A DNA stretch of 64,000 nt from Ochrobactrum teleogrylli (GCF_006376685.1 NZ_VEWL01000001.1:62001-126000), one strand, 5' to 3'. Positions 18,011 to 26,414 are shown, counted from the stretch's first letter. The notes: generated from the sequence alone by a model not told the origin. Numbers and translations: made by a program.

Positions 18011-18739
18011 ATGGCTCAGGATCTCAAAGGACAAGTTGCAGCGGTGACTGGTGCTGCCTCCGGCATCGGCTTCGAATGTGCAAAGCACATGGTCGAAGCA
18101 GGTATGACGGTGTTTCTCGTTGATCGCGACGAGAACGCGCTGGCCGAAAAATGCGCCGAACTTGGCGACAAGGCAAAGCCGCTGGTCATCGACCTGCTCA
18201 GCCCGGAATCGGTTGCCACCATGGTGCCGCAGATTCTCGAACAGACCGGCCAGCTCGACGTGTTCCATGCCAATGCGGGCGCTTATATCGGCGGTCCGCT
18301 CTGGGAAGGTAATCCGGATGCCTGGGATCGCATGTTGAACCTCAACATTAATGCGGCGTTCCGCACGGTTCATGCCGTGCTGCCGCATATGATTGAACGC
18401 AAGACGGGCGACATCATCATGACCAGCTCGGTGGCGGGCGTTGTGCCGGTGATCTGGGAGCCGATCTATACGGCGTCCAAACATGCCGTGCAGGCTTTCG
18501 TGCATACGGTTCGCCGTCAGGTTGCGCCGCATGGCATTCGCGTCGGCGGTGTTCTGCCCGGCCCGGTCGTGACTGCGCTCATCAGCGACTGGCCAAAGGC
18601 CAAGCTAGAGGAAGCTTTGGCCAATGGCAGCCTGATGGAGCCGAAGGAAGTGGCGGAATCGGTGATGTTCATGCTGACGCGTCCGCGCAACATCACCATT
18701 CGGGATCTGGTGATCGTGCCGCAGAGCCTCGATCTGTAA
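18011..18739 (+). CDS. SDR dehydrogenase, probable ribitol 2-dehydrogenase, 242 aa
   Basis: Short-chain dehydrogenase with NAD(P) motif TGAASGIG (near residue 14), NAG (near 90), catalytic Ser in TSSVAG and Tyr153-x-x-x-Lys157 (YTASK). Overall it resembles the ribitol 2-dehydrogenases of Rhizobium-type operons as I recall them, oxidising ribitol to D-ribulose with NAD. The next gene is a kinase with the D-ribulokinase signature, which fits that product. Related polyols cannot be excluded. Start ATG preceded by AAAAGGA. Confidence 0.82.
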   Translation: MAQDLKGQVAAVTGAASGIGFECAKHMVEAGMTVFLVDRDENALAEKCAELGDKAKPLVIDLLSPESVATMVPQILEQTGQLDVFHANAGAYIGGPLWEGNPDAWDRMLNLNINAAFRTVHAVLPHMIERKTGDIIMTSSVAGVVPVIWEPIYTASKHAVQAFVHTVRRQVAPHGIRVGGVLPGPVVTALISDWPKAKLEEALANGSLMEPKEVAESVMFMLTRPRNITIRDLVIVPQSLDL

Positions 18740-18764
18740 TCCCTTCAAGAACGGGTCGGAGACC

Positions 18765-20369
18765 ATGATTCACTATTATTTGGGCGTCGATGTCGGCACC
18801 GGAAGCGCACGCGCCGGTGTGTTCGACACCAGAGGTTCAATGCTTGCTTCCGCCAAGCGCGACATTACCATTTGGCGCGAGGCTGGCAGCATTGTTGAAC
18901 AGTCGAGCGCCAATATCTGGCAGGCCGTCTGCGAAAGCGTGCGCGAGGCGGTGAAGATCGCCGGGATCGATCCGGCCAGCGTTGCCGGTATCGGCTATGA
19001 CGCCACCTGCTCGCTGGTGGTGCTGGGCGGGGGCGGCAAGCCCCTCGCCGTTGGTCCGTCCAACGATCCGGCGCGTGACATCATCGTCTGGATGGATCAT
19101 CGTGCGGTCGAACAGGCTGAGCGTATCAATTCGACCAAGGCCAAGGTGCTGGATTATGTCGGCGGCACCATTTCGCCGGAAATGGAAACGCCGAAGCTCC
19201 TCTGGCTGAAGGAAAACAAGCCGGAAAGTTTTGCGTCTGCGTGGCAGTTTTTCGACCTTACCGATTTTCTCACCTGGAAATCTTGTGGCAGCCTTGCGCG
19301 CTCGGCCTGCACGGTCACCTGCAAATGGACCTATCTCAGCCATGAAAATCGCTGGGACGATGCCTATTTCCGCGAAGTTGGCCTCGGCGAACTAGCCGAT
19401 GAGGGTTTTGTGCGCATCGGCACGGAGGTTCGTGCGGGTGGCGAGAAGCTCGGTGTTCTGAGCGAGGAAGCCGCAGCGGAACTTGGCCTCAAGCCGGGCA
19501 TCGCGATTGCCGCCGGTCTGATCGACGCGCACGCGGGCGGCATTGGCACGGTGGGCGCGCGTGGCGAGGCTGGCAAGGTGCTGACGCGCATGGCCTATGT
19601 GTTTGGCACATCCGCCTGCACAATGACCACCACGGAACAGCCGGTTTTCGTGGATGGCGTCTGGGGCCCGTATTATTCGGCCATGGTGCCGGGGCTGTGG
19701 TTGAATGAGGGCGGTCAGTCGGCGGCAGGTGCCGCCATCGATCATCTCATCCACATGCACCCCTTTGCCGCCGAGGCGGAAAAGCAGGCGGCGGCTGAGG
19801 GCAAGGGCCTCGCGGACCGTCTTGCATTGGAAGTGGACGCACGCGGCGGCGCTGCAAAGACAGCTGAGATCATCGGCGACATTCACGTCGTGCCGGAGTT
19901 TCTCGGCAATCGCGCACCTTTCGCAGACCCCGACGCCCGGGCGATCATTGCCGGGCTTGATCTCGATGCAGGTATCGACAGCCTGACAGCGCTTTATCTG
20001 GCCGGTCTTTGCGGGCTTGGCTATGGCGCGCGCCAGATCGTCGAAGCGCAGAAAGCAAAGGGTATAACGACGGATACCATCGTCGTCAGCGGCGGTGCGG
20101 CCCGTTCGCATCTCGTGCGTCAGGTGCTGGCCGATACGACGGGTCTCGTTATTGCGGCCTCCACATCGCCGGAACCGGTTCTGCTCGGCTCGGCTATGCT
20201 CGGCGCGGTTGCGGGCGGAGCTTATCCGGACCTCGCAATGGCGATGGCTGCCATGTCGGAGCTTGGCGAGGTCAATCAGCCTGATCCCGACCGGGCAAAA
20301 TGGCATGATCGCCGTTTTGAGGCATTCACGCTGTTGCAGGACACGGCGCGCAAGCTGCGCGATTTCTGA
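18765..20369 (+). CDS. FGGY-family D-ribulokinase, 534 aa
   Basis: Phosphorylates a ketopentose at C5, feeding D-ribulose 5-phosphate to the pentose phosphate pathway. N-terminal GVDVGTGSARAGVFD is the FGGY phosphate-binding loop. Residues 81-86 read TCSLVV, the motif reported for true D-ribulokinases within the family, which separates them from L-ribulokinase and xylulokinase. IDAHAGGIGTVG and the second FGGY domain with DTIVVSGGAARSHLVRQ are also present. Last gene of the operon, 25 bases after the dehydrogenase, and followed by a strong terminator. Together the set reads: import pentitol, oxidise, phosphorylate. Confidence 0.88.
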   Translation: MIHYYLGVDVGTGSARAGVFDTRGSMLASAKRDITIWREAGSIVEQSSANIWQAVCESVREAVKIAGIDPASVAGIGYDATCSLVVLGGGGKPLAVGPSNDPARDIIVWMDHRAVEQAERINSTKAKVLDYVGGTISPEMETPKLLWLKENKPESFASAWQFFDLTDFLTWKSCGSLARSACTVTCKWTYLSHENRWDDAYFREVGLGELADEGFVRIGTEVRAGGEKLGVLSEEAAAELGLKPGIAIAAGLIDAHAGGIGTVGARGEAGKVLTRMAYVFGTSACTMTTTEQPVFVDGVWGPYYSAMVPGLWLNEGGQSAAGAAIDHLIHMHPFAAEAEKQAAAEGKGLADRLALEVDARGGAAKTAEIIGDIHVVPEFLGNRAPFADPDARAIIAGLDLDAGIDSLTALYLAGLCGLGYGARQIVEAQKAKGITTDTIVVSGGAARSHLVRQVLADTTGLVIAASTSPEPVLLGSAMLGAVAGGAYPDLAMAMAAMSELGEVNQPDPDRAKWHDRRFEAFTLLQDTARKLRDF

Positions 20370-20392
20370 TCGCGATCAGCAGCGATGAAAAT

Positions 20393-20432
20393 AAAAACAG
20401 CCCCGACTCGTCACCGAACCGGGGCTGTTTTT
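20393..20432. terminator. Bidirectional terminator between kinase and FkbM genes
   Basis: AAAAACAGCCCCG pairs with CGGGGCTGTTTTT around a 14-base loop; A-run on the left and T-run on the right allow action on both strands. Confidence 0.8.
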
Positions 20433-20438
20433 ATCGAT

Positions 20439-20541
20439 AGAGCATTTCCAGCAAAAGTGCGAAGCGGTTTTGCGTGGGATAATGCGTAAAAACAAATAGA
20501 TAGAGCGGTTCCGACGATTCCGTCAAAACAGGAACCGCTCT
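20439..20541. repeat. Bru-RS-type palindromic repeat, 103 bp
   Basis: Begins AGAGCATTTCCAGCAAAAGT and ends with an inverted pair AGCGGTTCC...GGAACCGCT. A second copy at 38982-39083 matches over its full length, and a decayed copy sits between groES and groEL. Length and layout fit the Bru-RS elements known in Brucella as insertion hot spots; the family assignment is from memory. Confidence 0.75.
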
Positions 20542-20551
20542 AGCGATGGTC

Positions 20552-21265
20552 TTACATCACCGGCGCATCGGGTTCCGGTTCATATTCGCGGGCGCCGTCA
20601 TCCTTGGCGAATAGCACACACGGACCGTGCGAGCCGCGCGGGTCGTAGGCAAAGCCCTTTTCGGCCAGCGCATGAGTAATGTCACGAATGCCGGCCAGAC
20701 CATAAAGATGGTCGTGCAGCTCGAGGAAAATACGTTCCACACCCGGCAGCTCGGCCTGCTTGAGCAGATCGCGCTCTGCGCCTTCGATATCCATCACCAG
20801 CACATTGATGCCGTGGTCGGCGATGAACTGGTCGATATTGGTCGAGGTGATCGAAATGGTGCTTTCATAAGGCCCCTGATTTTCGTCCATGGACGACATC
20901 CAGAGATCCTTGCGCACATAAAAACGGAAGGTGCCGGTTTCACCGGCGCTCAAAATGCCCTGCGACAGAACCACATTGTCATGGCCGTTGGCGTCAAGCA
21001 CGCGCCGCGCCAGCGAGGCGGTTGCCGGATTGGCTTCGAAGGCCCAGACGGCCACGTCGCTGATTCGAGCGATCAGCGAGGTAATGATGCCGATGCCGGA
21101 CCCGAGTTCTAGGACCCGGTCGCTGGCCTTTACGGCCTTTTTGATCGTACGCGCTTCCTTGGCTTCATAGCTGCCGCTGCTCAGCGCCTGCCAGATGACG
21201 GGCGAAACCTCTCCCGGCTCGATGGGTACGACGACCCCATGCACATTCAACACTTCCACACCCAA
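20552..21265 (-). CDS. FkbM-family SAM-dependent methyltransferase, 237 aa
   Basis: Class I methyltransferase fold: SAM motif I VLELGSGIGIITSLIA (about residues 50-65), acidic VWAFEANP (motif II), and FkbM hallmarks NVLVMDIEGAERDLLKQ and FLELHDHLY. Such enzymes O-methylate sugars, lipids or polyketides; the substrate is not deducible here because no biosynthetic genes are adjacent. The gene stands alone between a Bru-RS-type repeat and the c-di-GMP gene, 31 bases beyond that gene's stop and on the same strand, so it may be read through from it. Start ATG at 21265; other upstream starts are possible. Confidence 0.82.
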   Translation of the reverse strand: MGVEVLNVHGVVVPIEPGEVSPVIWQALSSGSYEAKEARTIKKAVKASDRVLELGSGIGIITSLIARISDVAVWAFEANPATASLARRVLDANGHDNVVLSQGILSAGETGTFRFYVRKDLWMSSMDENQGPYESTISITSTNIDQFIADHGINVLVMDIEGAERDLLKQAELPGVERIFLELHDHLYGLAGIRDITHALAEKGFAYDPRGSHGPCVLFAKDDGAREYEPEPDAPVM

Positions 21266-21296
21266 TTGATTGCTACCACGGGTGTATTCGTATCAG

Positions 21297-23264
21297 TTAG
21301 CTCCGACCGGAAACAGTCCTTCCCCGTCCTTTTTTGGTATGCAGATAAGCGAGCTCTGTTGCAGGCATCGGCCTGCCGATCAGATAGCCCTGCACCTGAT
21401 CGCAGCCCAGCCCCTTGAGGCATTCATATTGTTCTTCCGTCTCGATGCCTTCGGCGATGGTGGTCATGCGCAGGCTGCGGCCAACGCCGGTGACCAGCTC
21501 GACAATGGCAAGCGCATCGCTGCGCGTCGTGACATCACTGACAAAGGAACGGTCGATCTTGATCTTGTCAAACGGAAAGCCGCTCAGGCTGCCGAGCGAC
21601 GAATAGCCCGTGCCGAAATCATCCATGGCGATCTGGATGCCGAGCGCTTTCAGGCCGCGCAGTGTTTCCAGCGTCTGCTCGTTCTTGTCGAGCAGCACGG
21701 ATTCGGTGATTTCAAGCTCCAGCCTGCGGGGGTCAAGCCCGGTTTCTTCCAGCGCCGCCATCACCGACTGGACGAGGTCTTTGTCGCGGAACTGCACCGG
21801 CGAAAGATTGACCGCAATTCGCAGCGGCTTGTTCCAGCGCGCGGCTTCCTGACAGGCCGTCTTCAGCACCCATTCGCCAAGCGGCATGATCGTGCCGATC
21901 TTCTCGGCCACCGGAATGAATTCCATCGGCGAGACCGGACCGCGCACCGGATGCGTCCAGCGCAGCAGCGCTTCGTAACCGCAGATTTCCCGCGTGTCGG
22001 TCGTTGCCTGCGGCTGGTAATAGACTTCCATTTCGTTGTTCTGAAGCGCGGTTTGTAAATCCGCTTCGAAGGATTTCTTTTCGCGCAGCCGCGTCAGCAT
22101 GTCCGATTTGAAAACGCTGACATGGCCATGGCCAACGGCCTTGGCTTCATAAAGCGCCAGATCGGCATGTTTGAACATTTCTTCCGTGTCGGGCTCGCCT
22201 TCCGAAATGGCAACGCCGACGCAGGTTCCGATCTTGATTTCCAATTCGCCCACCCGGTAGGGGCGGCTGATCTCATCCATCAAACGCGCGGCGAATTCGA
22301 GCGACTCTTCTTCGGTCATGCCGGTTGACAGCACGGCAAATTCGTCGCCGCCAAGGCGGCAGACAATATCACCCTTCCGACTCAGCCGCGTCAGCCGCCG
22401 CGAAACGCCCTGCAGCAATATATCGCCGACATCGTGTCCGAGCGTATCGTTCACATCCTTGAAGCCGTCGAGGTCGAGCAGAAGGATGACGGCAGACGGC
22501 CCGCCGGACAGCGCCGCCGTTAGCCGCGTTTCCAGATCCTGCCGGAACAGGACCCGGTTCGGGAGGCCGGTCAGCGCATCGTGATGCGCGTCATGTTCGA
22601 GACGAAAGTTTTGCGATTGCAGTTCTGCCGTGGCCTCGCGCAGATCCGCGGTAAGGCGCTGCATGCGGCCATGGGCGCGATCCAGAAGATTGTTATGGCG
22701 AATAAGCAGGATAACCAGAACGACGCCGCAGAGAATAAGGCCTGCGGCAAGCGCCGTATAGATGAAATGGAGCTGCTTGACGTCACTCTGGGCGGCGTCG
22801 ATCAGATCGACATCGTGTTCGACCGATGTGGATGCGAGCGACGTCAGCGGTGCATCCAGCTCGCTCATCGCGACGAGCATGGCTTTCATGTCGTCCGTGC
22901 TCATCGTGTCGAGCTTCATATCCATCTCGTGGATGATGTTGCTCAACTTCATATAGAGCTGGCGGCGTCCCGGATCGTCCTGAATGAAGGCGCGCAGATT
23001 GCCCTGCTGGAACATTTCAAGGCGTCCGACCATGAAGTCCAGCCGCAGCCGCACTTCATCGCGATCAACATCAGGCAGGCCAAGCGCCAGCGCGCTCAGC
23101 CGATGTTCAAGCCGCAAATATTCAGAAACAGTCTGCCCGATGGACCAGGAGTCATTATACCGGGAAAATTTTTGCAAAGCCGTCTGACGCTCTGCGATGA
23201 CATAGGCGATATAGCCCGTTGCCACCACAAAGCAGCAGATAATGACACCCAGTATGCGTCTCAA
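21297..23264 (-). CDS. Membrane-bound GGDEF-EAL c-di-GMP enzyme, 655 aa
   Basis: Makes and/or degrades the second messenger cyclic di-GMP. Two membrane segments (about 4-22 and 167-188) bracket a roughly 145-residue helical periplasmic sensor. The cyclase domain has an intact GGDEF at residues 305-309 and, five residues before it, the product-inhibition site RKGD (RxxD). The phosphodiesterase domain has EAL at 431-433, AVNLSPVQF, ELEITESVL, DDFGTGYSSL, KIDRSF and AEGIETEEQ, so both active sites look complete. It lies eight bases behind the sulfite-oxidase-like gene and is surely co-transcribed with it, suggesting the periplasmic partner feeds its sensor domain (inference). Confidence 0.93.
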   Translation of the reverse strand: MRRILGVIICCFVVATGYIAYVIAERQTALQKFSRYNDSWSIGQTVSEYLRLEHRLSALALGLPDVDRDEVRLRLDFMVGRLEMFQQGNLRAFIQDDPGRRQLYMKLSNIIHEMDMKLDTMSTDDMKAMLVAMSELDAPLTSLASTSVEHDVDLIDAAQSDVKQLHFIYTALAAGLILCGVVLVILLIRHNNLLDRAHGRMQRLTADLREATAELQSQNFRLEHDAHHDALTGLPNRVLFRQDLETRLTAALSGGPSAVILLLDLDGFKDVNDTLGHDVGDILLQGVSRRLTRLSRKGDIVCRLGGDEFAVLSTGMTEEESLEFAARLMDEISRPYRVGELEIKIGTCVGVAISEGEPDTEEMFKHADLALYEAKAVGHGHVSVFKSDMLTRLREKKSFEADLQTALQNNEMEVYYQPQATTDTREICGYEALLRWTHPVRGPVSPMEFIPVAEKIGTIMPLGEWVLKTACQEAARWNKPLRIAVNLSPVQFRDKDLVQSVMAALEETGLDPRRLELEITESVLLDKNEQTLETLRGLKALGIQIAMDDFGTGYSSLGSLSGFPFDKIKIDRSFVSDVTTRSDALAIVELVTGVGRSLRMTTIAEGIETEEQYECLKGLGCDQVQGYLIGRPMPATELAYLHTKKGRGRTVSGRS

Positions 23265-23272
23265 GCGCGCCT

Positions 23273-23779
23273 CTATTCAACGATCAGCTTGGCAACCTGC
23301 CAGGCGGAGCGCGTGTAATATGTTTGATTCTGGAGTTGAGGGTCGCTGTCATACGGGTAGATAATAAACAACGGTCCTTTGTCCCGCACCGCCATGTACT
23401 TTCCGTCCCGCTTTAAAGCAAGAATTACGTTGAACTTCTTGAAATCCTCAAGCGGAATGGTGGTTACATAGTCGTTCAGCGCCACCGCCGTGACGGTTTT
23501 GCCTTCGGCGCCGACCAGTTTCATCAGCTGGTCGATGGACACGCCTTCGAAGCGGACCTTGCCGTCATACCATGGATTGGCGGTTTCCACGGTTTTTAGG
23601 CCAAGGGCTTCCAGACCCGCGCGGTCGAACTGCGCGGTGTCCCCGTTGTTCTTATTCTGGATATTGCCCGATATTGTGAGAATGGGCTTGTCCTGCGGTT
23701 TGGGCAGCGAAGCGGCAAAGGCGCCGGAAATCGCTGTCACACAAACGGCCAGACAGACAAAAAGACGACCGAGGTTCAT
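23273..23779 (-). CDS. Periplasmic sulfite-oxidase-fold (molybdopterin-binding-like) protein, 168 aa
   Basis: Signal peptide to about residue 22 (GAFA/AS). The mature part looks like a cut-down oxidoreductase molybdopterin domain: ILTISGNIQ, FDRAGLEALG, WYDGKVRFEGVSIDQLMKLVG, VTAVALNDYVTTIPLEDF and LFIIYPYD follow the SUOX order. Its only cysteines (positions 9 and 13) are in the signal peptide, so the molybdenum-ligating cysteine is missing and catalysis is unlikely. It directly precedes the GGDEF-EAL gene in one operon. A ligand-sensing or binding role for that enzyme is the simplest reading, but is inference. Confidence 0.78.
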   Translation of the reverse strand: MNLGRLFVCLAVCVTAISGAFAASLPKPQDKPILTISGNIQNKNNGDTAQFDRAGLEALGLKTVETANPWYDGKVRFEGVSIDQLMKLVGAEGKTVTAVALNDYVTTIPLEDFKKFNVILALKRDGKYMAVRDKGPLFIIYPYDSDPQLQNQTYYTRSAWQVAKLIVE

Positions 23780-24393
23780 TGCATTTCTCCCTGAGATAGC
23801 CGGTCAATAAAGCAAATTACCTAAATCGGCGTGAATACTGGGAACATATGCGGATTTAATCGGATTCACGCCTGTGATCTTTCGTCTGCGCTTATAACAA
23901 ATGAAAACAATAGCATAGTAGACGCTTGCCCATGGAATTCGTCAAGTGCCGAGCACCATGTCGCGTATAATATTTTCATTATTTCCAGTTTTTCAGCTTT
24001 CTTATACCATCTGTGCGGCGGAAAAACGGCATTGTTAAGTAATGAATAATGCGAACTGCGGATCGTTGGGTAGATCGCAGAATAAAACAACTTATGATTG
24101 TCGAGGTCGCACACGGTGTGCAGTCTTGGCTGGCCAACAATATGGAAGCTTATAGTATCGATACGCTTGGCCCGTTGCGAGGTGTCGAACCCGCTTAGAA
24201 GACGGCAATAATCCGGACCCTTGGCTGGTTCAGCTGTGCTTCGACAGGAGATATCCGACGGTTTCAGGCAGGTGTTCTTACGTTACGATATACGACATCT
24301 GCCGTATTGTTTCCGGTCGGACGCAAAGGATAACTATCCCGATGACATAATATTGGGTTGGTATGCTGGGATGCCAGCCAATTGGAGGATAAA
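23780..24393. other. Intergenic region without a recognisable gene
   Basis: 614 bases between divergent genes. Short open frames exist on both strands but lack ribosome sites and sensible codon use. The right end holds the hairpin leader of the next gene (24352-24382). The middle is somewhat AT-rich. Confidence 0.45.
24352..24382 (+). promoter_or_regulatory. Leader hairpin ending at the ribosome site of the small secreted protein
   Basis: ATTGGGTTGGTAT pairs with ATGCCAGCCAAT (about 12 pairs with one bulge and G-U pairs) around GCTGGG. The stem stops two bases before TGGAGGA, so folding could shade the ribosome site. Regulatory role not shown. Confidence 0.4.
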
Positions 24394-24591
24394 ATGAAGC
24401 ACATTCTCATTGCAGCGGCAGCATTGGCTGCTTTCGTAATCGGTGCCGCAGCATCGGTGCCGGTGACGTTCAAGGAACCTGGCGAGACGTCGGCCTCAAA
24501 GCCCCATACAAACTCGACTATCATCGCATTCGGAGGCAAGCGCACCAATGGGCGCGTCTTGTTGGGCGGGCGCAACACTTTCGGTGGATAA
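24394..24591 (+). CDS. Small secreted protein of unknown function, 65 aa
   Basis: Begins with a clear signal peptide (MKHILIAAAALAAFVIGAAA) giving a mature peptide of about 45 residues with Gly-rich end (FGGKRTNGRVLLGGRNTFGG). Strong TTGGAGGAT ribosome site. A terminator follows at 24635-24679, so it forms its own unit. No family recognised. Confidence 0.65.
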   Translation: MKHILIAAAALAAFVIGAAASVPVTFKEPGETSASKPHTNSTIIAFGGKRTNGRVLLGGRNTFGG

Positions 24592-24634
24592 GCAGACCCA
24601 CCTTTGCGCGGTTTGCCAGTTGACGCGGGGGCGT

Positions 24635-24679
24635 CCGGCGGGTGAGGGAACGTGCTGTCTCTTTCACTCGCCGGTTTTA
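24635..24679 (+). terminator. Terminator of the small secreted protein gene
   Basis: CCGGCGGGTGA pairs with TCACTCGCCGG (one G-U) and is followed by TTTTAT. Confidence 0.65.
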
Positions 24680-24703
24680 TTGCGGCGCCTTGGTTGCGCG
24701 CTA

Positions 24704-24943
24704 TTATGCCGAGGCAAGCGCCTCAGCGATTGTATCTTTTATCGCCAGACGCTGCTTGCGCAAAAGCGTCTCTTCGTCCTGACTCAAGGGCGTGATCTTT
24801 GTTTCCGCCAGATGAATGCGATCATTGATTGCGTCATATTCTTCCAGAATACGCGCAAAGCGGGCATCTTTCGCCTTGAGGGCGTGAATAGCGTCGATTT
24901 GGCCGGGGAATTCTTCTCCAAGCGTGTGCGGTGTGTTCGACAT
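24704..24943 (-). CDS. YdcH-like DUF465 protein, 79 aa
   Basis: Small helical protein: LKAKDARFARILEEYDAINDRIHLAETKITPLSQDEETLLRKQRLAIKD is the DUF465 pattern of heptad-like coiled coil with a central break. Function unknown in the family. The ATG at 24943 has AAGGAA eight bases upstream; the open frame extends further but those codons do not resemble the family. Cytoplasmic. Confidence 0.82.
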   Translation of the reverse strand: MSNTPHTLGEEFPGQIDAIHALKAKDARFARILEEYDAINDRIHLAETKITPLSQDEETLLRKQRLAIKDTIAEALASA

Positions 24944-25096
24944 GACGTTTCCTTCCTTTGCTTTGGCTGAGCTTCGCAGAGCCCGCCGGACCCAGCATTG
25001 ATCGCGATCAAATCCAAGCACCTGCTTAACAATAAGGGATGTTGGATGGTTCCCATGGTGTGATCGGACACGTGTGTGCTGTGCACCGGCGATGGA

Positions 25097-25294
25097 TCAT
25101 TTTGTAAAGACGGTTGGCTTCCATCCGCGGGCAAAGCCCATGGACATTGCGAGGCTCGCATATTCGATTTCCTTCACCAGAAAATCGCGATCTTTCAGCA
25201 AGGCTTCGATAGCAGCTCGCACATCGCCATCGTGGTAAGCGAGAACCAGATCAATCTCGTCCTCATAACCTTCTTTTTGCACAAGCGCATTCAT
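25097..25294 (-). CDS. Small conserved-looking protein, UBA-like segment, 65 aa
   Basis: MNALVQKEGYEDEIDLVLAY then DGDVRAAIEALLKDRDFL resembles a short three-helix unit reminiscent of UBA-type helices; the rest is a hydrophobic C-terminal helix. GAGGAGC is placed well before the ATG. I do not recognise a named family; it probably belongs to a small protein family of the Rhizobiales. Separate from DUF465 by 153 bases on the same strand. Confidence 0.65.
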   Translation of the reverse strand: MNALVQKEGYEDEIDLVLAYHDGDVRAAIEALLKDRDFLVKEIEYASLAMSMGFARGWKPTVFTK

Positions 25295-25486
25295 TTGCCG
25301 TGCTCCTCATAAGCAGACATCACATTTCCAGCCATTTCGGATTCCATCGGCTTTTCGCCGTCGATGTTCCTATTTTGTTCGCTGCTTATTTAAGAGTCAA
25401 GCATGTTGCGTTTCATGCGGTGTGGATTTTCCGCTAGTCTGGTTAAACGACTGAATCTATCGGGAATCCGCTTGGAGGAAGAATGC

Positions 25487-25516
25487 AAAAAGACCAGCCT
25501 GTGGAAGTACCGGCTT
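25487..25516 (-). terminator. Probable terminator of tRNA-Gln
   Basis: Read on the minus strand, a short stem (AGCC with GGCT, one outer mismatch) ends in TTTTT about 40-65 bases beyond the tRNA. Confidence 0.4.
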
Positions 25517-25551
25517 GATATTTATCAACTTGATTTCTTTGAAGAAAATAA

Positions 25552-25625
25552 TGGCTGGGGAACCTGGATTCGAACCAAGACTAACGGAGTCAGAGTCCGT
25601 TGTTCTACCCTTAAACTATTCCCCA
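25552..25625 (-). tRNA. tRNA-Gln (anticodon CTG)
   Basis: 74 nucleotides including the encoded CCA. The acceptor arm TGGGGAA pairs with TTCCCCA, G is the discriminator base, the anticodon arm is ACGGA-CTCTGAC-TCCGT with CTG at positions 34-36, and the T arm contains GGTTCGAATCC. Reads Gln codon CAG. Stand-alone gene. Confidence 0.95.
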
Positions 25626-26016
25626 GCAAGGATTGCAAATCATGCTCTTATCGAGCGTTTGCAATTGCGACAGAAGCGTGAAGCTCGTTCGCGACGGCTT
25701 CCATCTAGCGAACTCAAACCCCGAACGCAACCCCTTTCTTTGAAAAAAGAATAGCAAATTTCGCCATCCCCAATTTCTCGCGCCGCAATCGCCGCAAACA
25801 ACCGCCAAGCATGGTCTTTTGCCAGAAGGCGGGTTGTTTGCGCGACGCCGGAATAAAAAGGCCCGGCCAGCGGAGGAGCGGGCCGGGCAAAGGGCAGGCT
25901 GGCCGAGAGGGGACCCGGCTTGTGAAGGTGGCGCCTGCCAGATGTTCCGTGGGCAGTTCGGCGAAGGGGTTTCGTGCGAACTGCTTGAGATTCAAAAGGC
26001 TGCTGAGGCCGTGGCC
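25626..26016. other. Non-coding stretch between tRNA-Gln and the DUF1127 gene
   Basis: About 390 bases holding only the terminator hairpins of the DUF1127 transcript. Open frames here are shadows. Confidence 0.5.
25850..25888 (-). terminator. Terminator downstream of the DUF1127 gene
   Basis: GCCCGGCC and GGCCGGGC arms (8 bp) around 12 bases; on the minus strand the stem is followed by TTTTTATT. Confidence 0.7.
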
Positions 26017-26023
26017 TCAGCAG
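26000..26023 (-). terminator. Hairpin overlapping the DUF1127 stop codon
   Basis: CTGCTGAGGCC-GT-GGCCTCAGCAG, a perfect 11-bp stem that includes the stop codon and is followed on the minus strand by CCTTTTG. Acts as terminator or RNA-end protection. Confidence 0.6.
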
Positions 26024-26319
26024 ATGTGGCGTGTCGCCTCGATACGGCGCTGCGCATCAGCCAGCGAGCGCAGAACACGTGTCGGGTTTTCGCGGCCGCG
26101 ATAGTGGGTCGCCGTATAGACGTCACCACGATGCAGGCCGATGTCACGCAGAAGATAATCGTCAAGCTCGGAAATTCGCATCAGCTGCCGTCGATTGCGG
26201 GACATCATCCAGCGACGCAGAGCCGACGTAAACACAGCTTTCACCGTTTGCACGAGCGTGGAGGTCTCTGCGCGCGTTGCCGGTAAATAGGTCGTCGTTG
26301 TCTTGCTTATCGCTGTCAT
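26017..26319 (-). CDS. DUF1127-containing protein, 100 aa
   Basis: The DUF1127 segment is residues about 47-75 (LMRISELDDYLLRDIGLHRGDV, the Asp-Ile-Gly-Leu-x-Arg core), preceded by a Ser/Thr-rich N-terminus and followed by a basic tail. In this group such small Arg-rich proteins are linked to RNA turnover and stress or virulence adaptation; function here is inferred. AAAGGAGAG ribosome site. It diverges from a LysR gene with a perfect inverted repeat between them, so LysR probably controls it. Confidence 0.85.
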   Translation of the reverse strand: MTAISKTTTTYLPATRAETSTLVQTVKAVFTSALRRWMMSRNRRQLMRISELDDYLLRDIGLHRGDVYTATHYRGRENPTRVLRSLADAQRRIEATRHIC

Positions 26320-26414
26320 GTCCGCTCTCCTTTAAATCAGCGGTGCTAAGGGGTTCTCATCGTCAGGCTCATGCGCTTTCGCGGCTCCTTTCCTTTACGA
26401 CGGCTGCTTTATCC

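Noticed and set aside
17432..18532. 366-codon minus-strand frame opposite the permease and SDR
   Set aside because: Crosses two real genes and their junction; no sensible product.
24094..24201. Short plus-strand frame of about 35 codons (MIVEVAHGVQSWLANN...)
   Set aside because: No ribosome site, no recognised family; could be a gene remnant, but nothing supports it.
25484..25519. 11-codon frame behind a good GGAGGAAG site on the plus strand
   Set aside because: The same bases form the probable terminator of tRNA-Gln on the other strand, and no gene follows that it could regulate.
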